A stretch of DNA of 64,000 nt, taken from the NCBI GenBank assembly GCA_001515955.1, contig LOES01000136.1, positions 52,038 to 116,037 on the forward strand, written 5' to 3'. Below the pieces are notes generated by a model. It was not told the origin of the DNA, did no database searches, and worked only from the letters and a program-made list of their open reading frames with translations. Shown here piece by piece: positions 1-8,128 of this stretch (positions are counted from its first letter, which is position 1; every line of letters begins with the position of its first letter). Source of the stretch: Clostridia bacterium BRH_c25. GTDB taxonomy: Bacteria; Bacillota_A; Clostridia; Lutisporales; Lutisporaceae. Both the position numbers and the translations under genes were made by a program.

Positions 1-249
1 GAATGGGGGCTGGAAAACGTTGTATTTGGAAGCGATTGGCCATACTCTTCCTCAGCAAACTACATAAGCAACATTAAAAGGCTGCTGCCTCTAAGTGATG
101 CAGAAATCGATGCGATACTCAGCAATGATACAAGTGCAAGATTATTTGGGAGCGATGCAATAAGGCATCCCGACCTTAAGGAGCTTTTGAGGACCCTTAA
201 AGAAGGTGTAGATTACAATGCTCCCCTTAGCGTCGAGTTAGGTCAATAG
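1..249 (+). CDS. Amidohydrolase family protein, C-terminal end (partial)
   Basis: The reading frame is open from the first base and stops at a TAG at 247-249, giving the last 82 residues of a protein whose start lies outside the window. The motif VVFGSDWPY near its beginning is the conserved metal-site strand of amidohydrolase_2 enzymes, TIM-barrel hydrolases or decarboxylases; the aspartate in GSDWP is normally a metal ligand or catalytic residue. The rest is the usual helical tail. The substrate cannot be told from this fragment. Its convergent neighbour is the M56-amidase gene, separated by a hairpin. Confidence 0.75.
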   Translation, partial: EWGLENVVFGSDWPYSSSANYISNIKRLLPLSDAEIDAILSNDTSARLFGSDAIRHPDLKELLRTLKEGVDYNAPLSVELGQ

Positions 250-286
250 TATGCAAGCGTTTTAATCAACCTATATAGAAGTTTAG

Positions 287-318
287 GAGCCAGACTTGAA
301 TTATTTCAGGCCTGGCTC
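287..318. terminator. Bidirectional terminator hairpin
   Basis: GAGCCAG at 287 pairs with CTGGCTC at 312-318. The stem extends to about 14 bp with one mismatch and one wobble pair. It lies between the convergent amidohydrolase and M56-amidase genes, so it probably serves both. Confidence 0.6.
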
Positions 319-330
319 TATATTTCCTAT

Positions 331-2037
331 TTACATCCCATTAAGCACCGATATGATACCCTCATGGAGGGCTTTTGCCGCTTCGAGCTCGAAGCCTTCT
401 GCCATAACCCTTTCCCGGTCTGCTGTGTTTGTCATAAATGCCAATTCAACAATCACTGCAGGCATTTCCAGCTTATCGTATTTGAGGCTTTCAGACATTG
501 CCGTCACTCCGGCATCTTCCGTTCCGAGTTTATCTGCAATTCCGGCCTGCAGCAATTGAGCCGCTTTTTGCCCTGTAATTCCATAGACCGGAGCATTATC
601 CGAGGAATTATACATCGTCAAAGTTCCTTTTTTCGTGCGGTCTGAGCTGCCATTCAGGTGTATGCTCACAAACAAGGAGGCATTTGAAGCCTTTGCTGAT
701 TCCATTCTGTCTTCCAGGGTTACTTTATTGTCCTCCTGCCGGGTCAACTGTACATTGACCCCCGACTCTTCAAGCATATCCCGGAGTAAGAGTGCTGTCT
801 TGAGATTCTGCTCCTTTTCATTGATTTCAATGTTATTGCCGTCATTGGGATCATTATAGACAAGCCCTGCGTCATTACCGCCATGGCCGGGATCAATCAT
901 TACAATTTTTGTTATATCCTCCTTTTCACCGGAGGGATATGCCGGTGATCCATCAGGAATGCTGCCCACAGTGGATTCCTTCAGGGGCTTTTCCCTGTAT
1001 ACTCCTGTTGAAACAGCACCCAGAAATATGGCTGTGCAGCATAGAGCCACTATCAGAATTCCGGATAGGATGACGATTCCCCTGGATTTCTTTCCATACT
1101 TCAAAATAGCACCCAGCCTTTCCTTCAGATTCTGTTTTTCCTCACAGAGAGTCACGGAAATTATATTGTCCCTGCAAGTATTGCCAAGGGACACAGCACT
1201 GATAATAGTACTGCAGTATTCCTTTTTACCTGTTGCATCCAAGCCTCCCGATACCGCTTCATCACAGGAGAATTCACACAGGCTGTTAATCCGGCGGCTC
1301 ATGATATGTACAAGGGGGTTGAACCAGTGAATGCAGACAGCCAGCTGCACCAGCCATTTGTACCATATGTCAAAGCGTTTATAGTGGATAAGCTCATGCT
1401 TGAATACATAGTTGAGGCTGTCTAAGCCCAAAAAGCTTTCCGGTATAACAACAACAGGCTTTATAAGCCCTATAAGCATGGGAGATTTTATCAATCTACT
1501 CTGGTACAGGGGAACTCCCTTTTTAATCCCAAGTCCGTCCTCCACCTGACGGAATAAGTCGGACATCTCTTCATTTTTTACAATATTTGATCCCGTTCTG
1601 ACGCAGTATATAAAACTCCTGTATTGGAGCACTTTAACGGCAAATACAAGAAATACCCCGAGAATCCAGACGAACCCTATGTAATCAAAATAATTAAAAA
1701 CTCTTTCTTCCGGCTGCCGGGAAATAGTCTGTTCATCCGTCTTATGTCCAGGGACTTGCTCAACCGCATTCTCTATTGCTTCTGCAGCTGCTGCAGTTTG
1801 TGCAGAGCTGGCGGCCTGTTCAGCAACAACAGTATCAAGCCTGTCAAATACATTCCCCACAAGGCTTACCTCCGGCGAATAGGGAATTAGCAGCCGCAGT
1901 ATGACCACAAGCCAGACATAATACTGCCAGGCCTTGGATAAACGTTCCTTTATCAATGGCCTCACCGCAAACAGGATCAAGGCTACGATAGAACCGGATA
2001 AGGACATGGACAAAATCAGCTTGAAAAAATCATTCAT
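331..2037 (-). CDS. BlaR1-type M56 peptidase fused to a cell-wall amidase
   Basis: Membrane protein of about 568 residues. The N-terminal part has BlaR1/MecR1 architecture: hydrophobic segments near residues 5-60 and 120-145, then an M56 zinc-peptidase domain with HELIH at about 214-218 and a further membrane segment near 325-345. In place of the usual penicillin-binding sensor, the C-terminal 190 residues form an N-acetylmuramoyl-L-alanine amidase (Amidase_3) with IDPGHGG at about 381, SIHLNG, and a late VELAFMTN carrying the catalytic glutamate. The amidase should sit outside the cell. The start chosen is the second ATG, which has AGGAG at proper distance; it overlaps the end of the BlaI-like gene by 8 bp, so the two are translationally coupled. 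Inference: a cell-wall-linked signal activates the M56 protease, which inactivates the repressor. Confidence 0.85.
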   Translation of the reverse strand: MNDFFKLILSMSLSGSIVALILFAVRPLIKERLSKAWQYYVWLVVILRLLIPYSPEVSLVGNVFDRLDTVVAEQAASSAQTAAAAEAIENAVEQVPGHKTDEQTISRQPEERVFNYFDYIGFVWILGVFLVFAVKVLQYRSFIYCVRTGSNIVKNEEMSDLFRQVEDGLGIKKGVPLYQSRLIKSPMLIGLIKPVVVIPESFLGLDSLNYVFKHELIHYKRFDIWYKWLVQLAVCIHWFNPLVHIMSRRINSLCEFSCDEAVSGGLDATGKKEYCSTIISAVSLGNTCRDNIISVTLCEEKQNLKERLGAILKYGKKSRGIVILSGILIVALCCTAIFLGAVSTGVYREKPLKESTVGSIPDGSPAYPSGEKEDITKIVMIDPGHGGNDAGLVYNDPNDGNNIEINEKEQNLKTALLLRDMLEESGVNVQLTRQEDNKVTLEDRMESAKASNASLFVSIHLNGSSDRTKKGTLTMYNSSDNAPVYGITGQKAAQLLQAGIADKLGTEDAGVTAMSESLKYDKLEMPAVIVELAFMTNTADRERVMAEGFELEAAKALHEGIISVLNGM

Positions 2038-2413
2038 GCAGGTCATCTCCTGACTTCACAAATTCCTTGAGCTCCTCAATGTCCTCCATGGAAAGATTAT
2101 GGCTTTGAACCAACGAAGCTGCAAGACTTTTTACGCTTCCTCCGTACAGCCTCTCGATAAAGCTTTTTGTCTGGGTATCCAAATACTCTGCTTCCGATAC
2201 GGCAGTTGAATAACAATATACATCCAGCTTTTCCTGAATTATTGCCCCTTTCTCATGGAGCCTTTTAATCAGCGTACGCACGGTGGAACGGTCCCATCCC
2301 ATCTGCTCCTGCAGCTTTTTGTATATGATATTGGTGGATACCGGCCGGTCCGCTTCCCACAATATTTTCATGATCTCAAGCTCTGCATCCGATATTTTAT
2401 TAGCTTTATTCAT
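2030..2413 (-). CDS. BlaI/MecI/CopY family repressor
   Basis: Protein of 127 residues, the normal length of the family. The N-terminal winged helix (ISDAELEIMKILWEADRPVS, then WDRSTVRTLIKRLHEKGAI) is typical BlaI/MecI; the C-terminal part is the dimerisation region, which the partner M56 protease cleaves in characterised systems. It is the first gene of a two-gene operon with the M56-amidase, whose start overlaps its TGA. It probably represses its own operon through the two GTGAC-like dyads just upstream. The inducer is unknown; because the partner lacks a penicillin-binding domain, beta-lactam induction should not be assumed. Confidence 0.88.
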   Translation of the reverse strand: MNKANKISDAELEIMKILWEADRPVSTNIIYKKLQEQMGWDRSTVRTLIKRLHEKGAIIQEKLDVYCYSTAVSEAEYLDTQTKSFIERLYGGSVKSLAASLVQSHNLSMEDIEELKEFVKSGDDLHE

Positions 2414-2429
2414 AAAATCGCCTCCCTAT

Positions 2430-2482
2430 GTGACGTTTGTCACCACTAACTATAGGTTACATCCGTCACCATTGTTTGTCAA
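2430..2482 (-). promoter_or_regulatory. Promoter and two BlaI-type operators
   Basis: On the minus strand a TTGACA (2477-2482) and TAACCT (2454-2459) are separated by 17 bp. Two dyads overlap or follow the -10: GGTTAC-N4-GTCACC at 2455-2470 and the perfect GTGAC-N4-GTCAC at 2430-2443. Their place is right for autorepression by the BlaI-like protein. Confidence 0.65.
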
Positions 2483-2527
2483 TACATTTTTCGTAATAAA
2501 CCCAAAGCAGCATGCAATATGTATGGC

Positions 2528-2567
2528 AAAAAAGAAAAGCATGCTGCAACAAATAACTGCAGCATGC
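2528..2567 (-). terminator. Terminator after the radical SAM gene
   Basis: A perfect 10-bp stem (GCATGCTGCA / TGCAGCATGC at 2539-2548 and 2558-2567) is followed on the minus strand by TTTTCTTTTTT. It resembles the terminator at 5483-5520 well beyond the stem. Confidence 0.8.
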
Positions 2568-2609
2568 ACAGTGTATGATCAATTATCCTAATATATCTTT
2601 GCCCATTTC

Positions 2610-3497
2610 TTAATCAAAAAGCGAAAGCTGGGAATATCCATAGCCCTGCTTATAGGCCTTTATGATATCCTCCATTCTATATAGAATACCATGCCCGTCA
2701 CATTCCTTCCTGAACAATTGCCACAGAACCTTTGCCTTTGGTGAGTGGCACTCATAGGCATTGCCAAACTGCTTTATGTACTTTTGCTTAATATTAGGGA
2801 ACAGCTCATCAAGCTTTTTATAATACCAGTCCCTCTGGTTTTGTCTCAATGTAACACCAAAAGCGGGGTATATGAATTTTGCTCCATTTTCATGTGCGAA
2901 ATGTATTATCCCCCTTATGTTTTCCTCATTATCCTCCAGAAACGGCAGCATAGGCATCAGCAGTATACCTGCAAATATGCCCTGGCCGGAAAGCTCTTTA
3001 AGCGCAGCAAACCTCTTAGATGATACCGCCACATTGGGCTCCAGCTTTTTGCACAGTTCATCATTGCAGGTGGTAATTGTAATCTTGATGAGTACAGGAG
3101 AATGAGCCTGTATTTCCTTCAGAATAGCTATATCTCTTGTAACCAGATCACTCTTTGTAGCAATGGAGATACCGAACCTGTAGTTATTGATAAGAGATAG
3201 TGCCCCTCTTGTCAATTGGTATTCCTTTTCAAATATATTGTACGGATCACTCATTGCACCTGTTCCAACCACACCGGTCCTGCGTTTGGATCTAAGCTCC
3301 CTCTCGATTATGGCAAGGGCATTTTCCTTTGCCCTTACCTCATCAAAATTCTCCACATGATAGCATTCACTGCGGCTGTCACAGTAGATGCAGCCATGGC
3401 AGCAGCCTTTGTAAATATTCATATTGTAGTTGTTGCCAAACCATGAATTATTGGCAGAGTAGCCTGAGATAATTGTTTTTGCCGGAATATATTTCAT
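2610..3497 (-). CDS. Radical SAM protein, SPL/Rv2578c-like
   Basis: About 295 residues. A cluster-binding CX3CX2C motif is visible in YKGCCHGCIYC near residue 30, and the following blocks (GTGAMSDPYN, ISIATKSDLVTRD, LLPMLPFLEDNEEN-like region) match the radical SAM family related to spore photoproduct lyase and the Rv2578c-type proteins. Such proteins bind a 4Fe-4S cluster and cleave S-adenosylmethionine; the substrate here is unknown. The ATG at 3497 is preferred to an upstream ATG at 3539 because the promoter -10 (TATAAT, 3519-3524) and a long palindrome lie in between. It is transcribed alone, with a terminator at 2528-2567. Confidence 0.8.
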   Translation of the reverse strand: MKYIPAKTIISGYSANNSWFGNNYNMNIYKGCCHGCIYCDSRSECYHVENFDEVRAKENALAIIERELRSKRRTGVVGTGAMSDPYNIFEKEYQLTRGALSLINNYRFGISIATKSDLVTRDIAILKEIQAHSPVLIKITITTCNDELCKKLEPNVAVSSKRFAALKELSGQGIFAGILLMPMLPFLEDNEENIRGIIHFAHENGAKFIYPAFGVTLRQNQRDWYYKKLDELFPNIKQKYIKQFGNAYECHSPKAKVLWQLFRKECDGHGILYRMEDIIKAYKQGYGYSQLSLFD

Positions 3498-3518
3498 ATT
3501 TAGAACCCTTTTCAAAAT

Positions 3519-3577
3519 ATTATATAACAAGTATATCATTTGTAATATGACAACACTATGTCATATTACAAATGATA
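3519..3577 (-). promoter_or_regulatory. Promoter with a 19-bp perfect inverted repeat
   Basis: TATAAT lies at 3519-3524 on the minus strand. Just upstream, the 19-nt arm 3534-3552 (starting TATCATTTG) is repeated exactly inverted at 3559-3577, with a 6-nt spacer ACACTA. The arm covers the -35 area, so it is either an operator or a strong hairpin ending upstream transcription. No T-tract follows it. Confidence 0.5.
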
Positions 3578-3586
3578 AATAAAGAT

Positions 3587-3612
3587 CAGGCTTGAATAAT
3601 TACAAGCCTGAC
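3587..3612 (-). terminator. Terminator after the lipoprotein gene
   Basis: TCAGGCTTG and CAAGCCTGA form a 9-bp stem with an 8-nt loop, followed on the minus strand by TCTTTATTT. Confidence 0.65.
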
Positions 3613-3645
3613 CCCATATTCCTACACACACTTTTTCAGCATATT

Positions 3646-4671
3646 TTATTTTATTTTATACTCCTCTATCGCGGAAGTAACCGTCATACCTTCAGCTTCG
3701 AATTCTCTTTTCACCATCCCTATTCCAGCTTTATAATATTCACTCATAGTAGAGTGCTGTAATTTAATGCTGACCTTTATGCAGCCCTCATATTCACCTA
3801 AAGGTGTGGACACTGTAGCATTGGTTTCTACAATCTCTCTTACTCCCCCCGGCACATCCCATTTTGTACCTGTTTTAAGGGGAGTTTTCAGAACAACCAG
3901 GTTATCATTAGATTCTTTATCAAGAAGGTTCGCCTCATTATATTCCTCTCCTTGAAAAAATGTACGGATGATCTCCTCTTCTGTTATTTTAAAAACAGAT
4001 GCACTTACAGTCCCCCCATTATCCTCTATGACCTGCGCCCGGTCTCCTTCAAGGAATAATACCTCACGCTTAAAAGAAGCATATTCATTCCCTTCTCCCC
4101 GGTACTGCCATGTGCTCCCTTTGCTCAGAGGGAAAAAGTTCTTTAAACTTTGGATATCCGGTTGTGGTTCTTCTGCAGGAGGATTATCCTTCAAAGTATC
4201 TACCGCCACATCGTCAATAAGCCAACGATTGTCAACTTTTTTCACCACAAGAGTAATCGGCCGCTTTGCGGCAACTCCGCCGCTTTCCTTCTCAGTGCTG
4301 GTTATCTCAATTATTTCACCATTTACTTCATACGTACCTTCCGAAGCTTTTTTGATGTCCAGAATTTCTATACGGTCTGGCCATGGACTTGAAGTCAACC
4401 GCCCCGGGGCATTTTGGGGATCACTTATCCACTTTGCAATAAGCGCCTGCGATACAAATTCACCATAGTTCTCTTTCATGCTCTTTTCCAGTATATCCTT
4501 TGGGGCTTGAAGGGATACCATCTGGAGTTTTTTCCCAAAACCCTCAACAACACTCACAACTGTCGCCTCATCAGCTTCACCGGTTTGCTGAGAATCACTC
4601 CCTATATTCGTACAACCAAGCAGGGAAACACTCAACATTAAAACAAATGCAAATAATAGTATTTTTTTCAT
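3646..4671 (-). CDS. Secreted lipoprotein of unknown function
   Basis: Protein of 341 residues with a lipoprotein signal: MKK, a hydrophobic stretch, then the lipobox LLGC with the modified cysteine at about residue 20. The region to about 165 looks like an NTF2-like or Mce-type alpha-beta domain (it includes VVSVVEGFGKKL, WISDPQNAPGRL and WLIDDVAVDTL). The second half (residues 175-341) begins FFPLSKGSTWQY and resembles the repeated beta-sheet domain of other Firmicute surface lipoproteins. It should be anchored to the outer face of the membrane. No partner gene is adjacent in an operon. The domain assignments are inferences from sequence style; no function is claimed. Confidence 0.7.
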   Translation of the reverse strand: MKKILLFAFVLMLSVSLLGCTNIGSDSQQTGEADEATVVSVVEGFGKKLQMVSLQAPKDILEKSMKENYGEFVSQALIAKWISDPQNAPGRLTSSPWPDRIEILDIKKASEGTYEVNGEIIEITSTEKESGGVAAKRPITLVVKKVDNRWLIDDVAVDTLKDNPPAEEPQPDIQSLKNFFPLSKGSTWQYRGEGNEYASFKREVLFLEGDRAQVIEDNGGTVSASVFKITEEEIIRTFFQGEEYNEANLLDKESNDNLVVLKTPLKTGTKWDVPGGVREIVETNATVSTPLGEYEGCIKVSIKLQHSTMSEYYKAGIGMVKREFEAEGMTVTSAIEEYKIK

Positions 4672-4786
4672 CCAATTGCCTCCTGAAAATTTCTTTTTAT
4701 GTTTATAGACGTAAGCAGCATCTATTTCGTTCCATCAGTGCTGCTGATGGAAGCTATCTTTGATGCCAAAAGTGAAGCAAAAATGA

Positions 4787-5392
4787 TTATCCCTTTGGTA
4801 CACAAATATACCACGCCGCCCGCAGCCCAACATCCAGTACACGGATATCGTGAAAGCTTTCTCTCATCTCTGACTTGGCTTCCTTTACAAAATTGAAGTA
4901 ATCCCCACCCTCCAGCCATTCAATTACATCTGTTAAAACCGATCTGTTCTCACTGTAATCATAAATAATAACCAAATGCTTTGTAATCCTGCTCATCTCG
5001 GCATATACTATTTTTCTCTCATCTCCTTTCAGCCCGTGTGCCACAAAGGATGCAACAGAAGCATCAAAGCTTTTGTTTCCAAAAGGCAGCCTTTCAAGGG
5101 CACTTGCCTGTACAAACTCAACCGCTTTGTTTTCTTGTTTTCCCACAGCAATCTTGAGCATTTTTTGAGCCGGATCTACTCCGGTAACAGTGAACCCTCT
5201 TTGATTAAGCACAGAACATAAAGCACCGGTGCCGCAGCCAATATCAATAATATTTTTGTATGCAGAGAAATCCAATTCATTTTGCACTTTATCCAAAACT
5301 GCATTGTAATGCTTTTTTTGATAATCGTAGAATAAGCCATAAATAGGTGCAATCAAATCGAACACTGATTTGTTCTTACGATTTTTATCCAA
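4787..5392 (-). CDS. Class I SAM-dependent methyltransferase
   Basis: Protein of 201 residues with a Rossmann-type methyltransferase core. Motif I is IIDIGCGTGALCSVL near residue 50, the acidic loop is VTGVDPAQKML near 72, and FVQASALERLPFGNKSFDASVASFV near 95-115 is the post-motif II region. These are Methyltransf_11/25 features. The start is a TTG with GGAG about ten bases upstream. The substrate cannot be deduced. It stands as a single gene between a lipoprotein and a DUF1801 gene, all on the minus strand. Confidence 0.8.
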   Translation of the reverse strand: MDKNRKNKSVFDLIAPIYGLFYDYQKKHYNAVLDKVQNELDFSAYKNIIDIGCGTGALCSVLNQRGFTVTGVDPAQKMLKIAVGKQENKAVEFVQASALERLPFGNKSFDASVASFVAHGLKGDERKIVYAEMSRITKHLVIIYDYSENRSVLTDVIEWLEGGDYFNFVKEAKSEMRESFHDIRVLDVGLRAAWYICVPKG

Positions 5393-5482
5393 GAATATAC
5401 GCTCCGCTTTCTATACCTTTATATAGACTAATATTCCCTGTTAACCCCATTTAACTCACATACAACAAGCTGTATATGCGGC

Positions 5483-5520
5483 AAAAAAAGAAAAGCCGGT
5501 TGCAGCAAGTAACTGCAGCC
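5483..5520 (-). terminator. Terminator after the DUF1801 gene
   Basis: GGTTGCAG (5498-5505) pairs with CTGCAGCC (5513-5520), followed on the minus strand by TTTTCTTTTTTT. About 90 bp around it are clearly similar to 2510-2600, so this terminator module exists in two copies in the window. Confidence 0.7.
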
Positions 5521-5590
5521 AACTCAACGTAAAACTCAATTATATCTAATATATCCTTGCTCCAAAAGGTATGAGCCTAAGGATAGTCAG

Positions 5591-5974
5591 CTACCTTTTG
5601 GTATTTTTCACAGGCTTTCTACGATTCTCTTCAACTCTGAATTCAACTATTCTTCTGATCAATTCCATAGGTAACGGCTGATCTATGGGGAACTGTACTG
5701 ACCCTTTCCCACTTTTATAACCCTTCAGTTCCTGTTCAAATGCCTTAATACCGCTTGGTATAGCATAAAATCCAATATGGTTTTTATATGCAGCGAAATG
5801 TACCAGATTCCCGTTCAAGTAAAATGTAGGCATCTGATAGCTTATCTTTTCTTCTGCATCTGGTGCTATAGTTTTTACTGCGGCCCGTATCTCTTCCAAT
5901 TTTTTTTGAATCTCATAGGGGAAACCCTTCACATATTCATCAATAGTACTACAATTCTTTTTTTCCTTTTCCAT
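5591..5974 (-). CDS. DUF1801 (YdhG-like) small protein
   Basis: Protein of 127 residues. STIDEYVKGFPYEIQKKLEEIR, EKISYQMPTFYLNG, HFAAYKNHIGFYAIP and the late KGSVQFPIDQPLPMELI are the hallmark blocks of the DUF1801/YdhG family. Bacillus YdhG (FraT) has been linked to iron handling, and related folds resemble frataxin, so an intracellular metal role is possible but not shown. The internal ATG at 5974, with AGGTG seven bases upstream, is preferred over an upstream GTG. It follows the GNAT gene closely on the same strand and may share its transcript. Confidence 0.8.
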   Translation of the reverse strand: MEKEKKNCSTIDEYVKGFPYEIQKKLEEIRAAVKTIAPDAEEKISYQMPTFYLNGNLVHFAAYKNHIGFYAIPSGIKAFEQELKGYKSGKGSVQFPIDQPLPMELIRRIVEFRVEENRRKPVKNTKR

Positions 5975-6001
5975 TTCTACACCTACTTTCACTTTAGTAT
6001 T

Positions 6002-6790
6002 TTATTTTTTGCTACAGAATAGCTCTACTTCTTCTCCAATAATCTCAAAGCCTGTCTTTTCATACATTTCCCTGGGAGTATCAGCTTTACCCGTAATCAA
6101 ATATATGTATTTCTTACCGGATTCTAATGCATCAGAGATCATCTTTTCCAGCATAGCAGTGCCGAAGCCCTTTCTCTGGTAATTATCCAGCACATCAAAA
6201 TCTTCTATTTTCGCATACTCATCCTTCATGTACAACTCACATTTTCCTATGGAAATATCCTGATAGTAGCAAAGATATGATAATAACCTGCTGTTTTTTT
6301 GCTGGAATACTTCTTTTTTTCTCAGCGACTTTTCCATTGCAAATTCTGCCGGCATATCCGCGTTTATGCTTGTTTTAATATCAAGCCTCTGTCCATCCTC
6401 ATATTCTTTCTCCGAACCAGCTCTAACCACAACACAATTTTTATTACCCTTAATACTCCCCAGCTTGTTATCGCTTAACTTCATATACAGATTGGTCTGG
6501 ATTTTAAAGCCCATACCTATAAACCGTTCCTTAAGAATCTCTGTGATCTCAAGCTCCGGATGGATTATTATATTCAAGAAGTCTTGTCGGTTTGATATAG
6601 CTTGGTCAAGCCTATCCGCAACAAAGCTTTCAATTGTGGCCATGTTGATGTTTTCTTTTACTAATATACAGTTGAAGGCATACATATCAGGCAATTTCTC
6701 ATCCCAAAATATTATATGATCGCCCCTGTCTTCCATTTCAGCAAAGTTCTCTATATAACTGTTCTCAATGCTCCTAAAATTCCTTATCAT
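6002..6790 (-). CDS. GNAT family N-acetyltransferase
   Basis: Protein of 262 residues. The C-terminal half holds the acetyl-CoA-binding core of GNAT enzymes: IEDFDVLDNYQRKGFGTAML near residues 200-220, where QRKGFGT is the pyrophosphate loop, then a YLITGKADTPREMYEKTGFE region. The N-terminal half is a degenerate GNAT-like domain, a two-lobed form common in Firmicutes. A GGAGGAG SD lies about ten bases before the ATG. The acceptor substrate is unknown. It is probably co-transcribed with the downstream DUF1801 gene, 27 bp away. Confidence 0.85.
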   Translation of the reverse strand: MIRNFRSIENSYIENFAEMEDRGDHIIFWDEKLPDMYAFNCILVKENINMATIESFVADRLDQAISNRQDFLNIIIHPELEITEILKERFIGMGFKIQTNLYMKLSDNKLGSIKGNKNCVVVRAGSEKEYEDGQRLDIKTSINADMPAEFAMEKSLRKKEVFQQKNSRLLSYLCYYQDISIGKCELYMKDEYAKIEDFDVLDNYQRKGFGTAMLEKMISDALESGKKYIYLITGKADTPREMYEKTGFEIIGEEVELFCSKK

Positions 6791-6990
6791 CTTGAAGACT
6801 CCTCCGTTAATTAATATCTGCTGCCGGCTTTTCCTGCCTTCTAATATTATTATAATAGCATCTATTATATATAATTTACTTCACGTAAACAATGTATAAT
6901 ATTCTTCCGGTACACATTTTTCTTGTTATTTCTCTACTTGATCTCTGCTATAATGGAAGCATATATAACAGAAAAAGGAAGTGGACGATA

Positions 6991-8025
6991 ATGACAGTGA
7001 ATGGAGCTATGTACAATGAGAGGGAGCTTGTTGAGAACGTTAGCCTCTGTGACAGCAACGGTAGCTTGAACCCTGACTGCATAGGCTGGTCCCGCAGGCC
7101 GGTATTCGACTGCAATCTTTCCGGCCACCCCCTTAGAAAGAAAAAGTGGAATTACTGGTGCATCACAAGCCCTGAATGTCTATTCTCCATAACTATATCA
7201 AATATCGACTATGCAGGTCTTGTTTTCGCATATTACCTGGATTTCAAAACAAAGAAATTTATTGAGAAAACTATTATGGTGCCCTTTGGCAAAGGCTGCA
7301 ACATGCCCCAGACCGTTAATGAAACGGTTAGCTTCAAGCACAGGGATATGGAGGTTGTGTTCTTAAATAAGGAAGGATACACACTAATCACCGTAAGCTG
7401 CAAGAATTTTAACGATGTTTCTTTGGATGCTGAATTCAAGGTGCTGTATCCCGATGATCATGAAACCCTTAACGTTGTAATTCCCTGGAGTGAAAAGCGG
7501 TTCCAGTTTACATCCAAGCAGGAGTGCCTTCCCGTTGACGGAGGGCTGACAGTAGGGGATATGGCATACAGCTTCAGACCCGGCAGCACCTTTGCCTGTT
7601 TAGATTATGGGCGCGGTGTCTGGCCTTTCCGTGTCAAATGGAACTGGGCAAATGCATCGGGCATGATAGACGGCAGAAGAATCGGCCTCAACCTGGGGGG
7701 CAAATGGACAGATGGGACTGGAATGACTGAGAACTGTCTTGTGGTGGACGGCAGGATAACCAAGCTTAGCGAGGATATAATATTCGAGTATGATACCTCC
7801 GAATTTATGAAGCCTTGGATTCTGAAAACTGCTGTTACGGACAGAGTAGACCTTATATTTACTCCCATTTACGACAGAATCGCAAATATGAATCTGCTGC
7901 TTATAAAGTCGGAAATCCATCAGCTTATCGGCCATTTTTCCGGTACCATAAAAACAGATGCAGGCGAAACCATTGTGCTTGAAAATATCCCGGGCTGCTC
8001 TGAGGATCATTTCGGGCAGTGGTAG
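6991..8025 (+). CDS. DUF2804 family protein
   Basis: Protein of 344 residues counted from the ATG at 6991, chosen because AAAGGAAGTGG stands just upstream; the longer frame starting at 6892 overlaps the promoter region. The motif GWSRRPVFDCNLSGHPL, followed by KKWNYWCI, is diagnostic of DUF2804, and the later GRGVWPFRVKWNWA and GRRIGLNLGGKWTDGTGMTEN blocks fit the family, which has a lipocalin-like beta architecture related to carotenoid 1,2-hydratase-type proteins. No signal peptide is seen, so it should be cytoplasmic. Function unknown. A single-gene unit, divergent from the GNAT gene and closed by the terminator at 8064. Confidence 0.85.
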   Translation: MTVNGAMYNERELVENVSLCDSNGSLNPDCIGWSRRPVFDCNLSGHPLRKKKWNYWCITSPECLFSITISNIDYAGLVFAYYLDFKTKKFIEKTIMVPFGKGCNMPQTVNETVSFKHRDMEVVFLNKEGYTLITVSCKNFNDVSLDAEFKVLYPDDHETLNVVIPWSEKRFQFTSKQECLPVDGGLTVGDMAYSFRPGSTFACLDYGRGVWPFRVKWNWANASGMIDGRRIGLNLGGKWTDGTGMTENCLVVDGRITKLSEDIIFEYDTSEFMKPWILKTAVTDRVDLIFTPIYDRIANMNLLLIKSEIHQLIGHFSGTIKTDAGETIVLENIPGCSEDHFGQW

Positions 8026-8063
8026 AACTGATAGTTTCAGGTTTCCGGCACTTATTTACCAAT

Positions 8064-8101
8064 AAAAATGAGACCTGTGTTTTTATCACAGTCTCATTTT
8101 T
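8064..8101. terminator. Bidirectional terminator
   Basis: AAAAATGAGAC(C)TGTG at 8064-8079 pairs with CACAGTCTCATTTTT at 8087-8101, with one bulged C. A-rich and T-rich flanks allow use from both convergent genes. Confidence 0.85.
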
Positions 8102-8128
8102 CATGTTTACTTTATTTCATAAAACTTC

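Noticed and set aside
6892..6990. Longer start for the DUF2804 protein
   Set aside because: The added 33 residues precede the family domain and cover a TATAAT promoter element; the ATG at 6991 has a proper SD.
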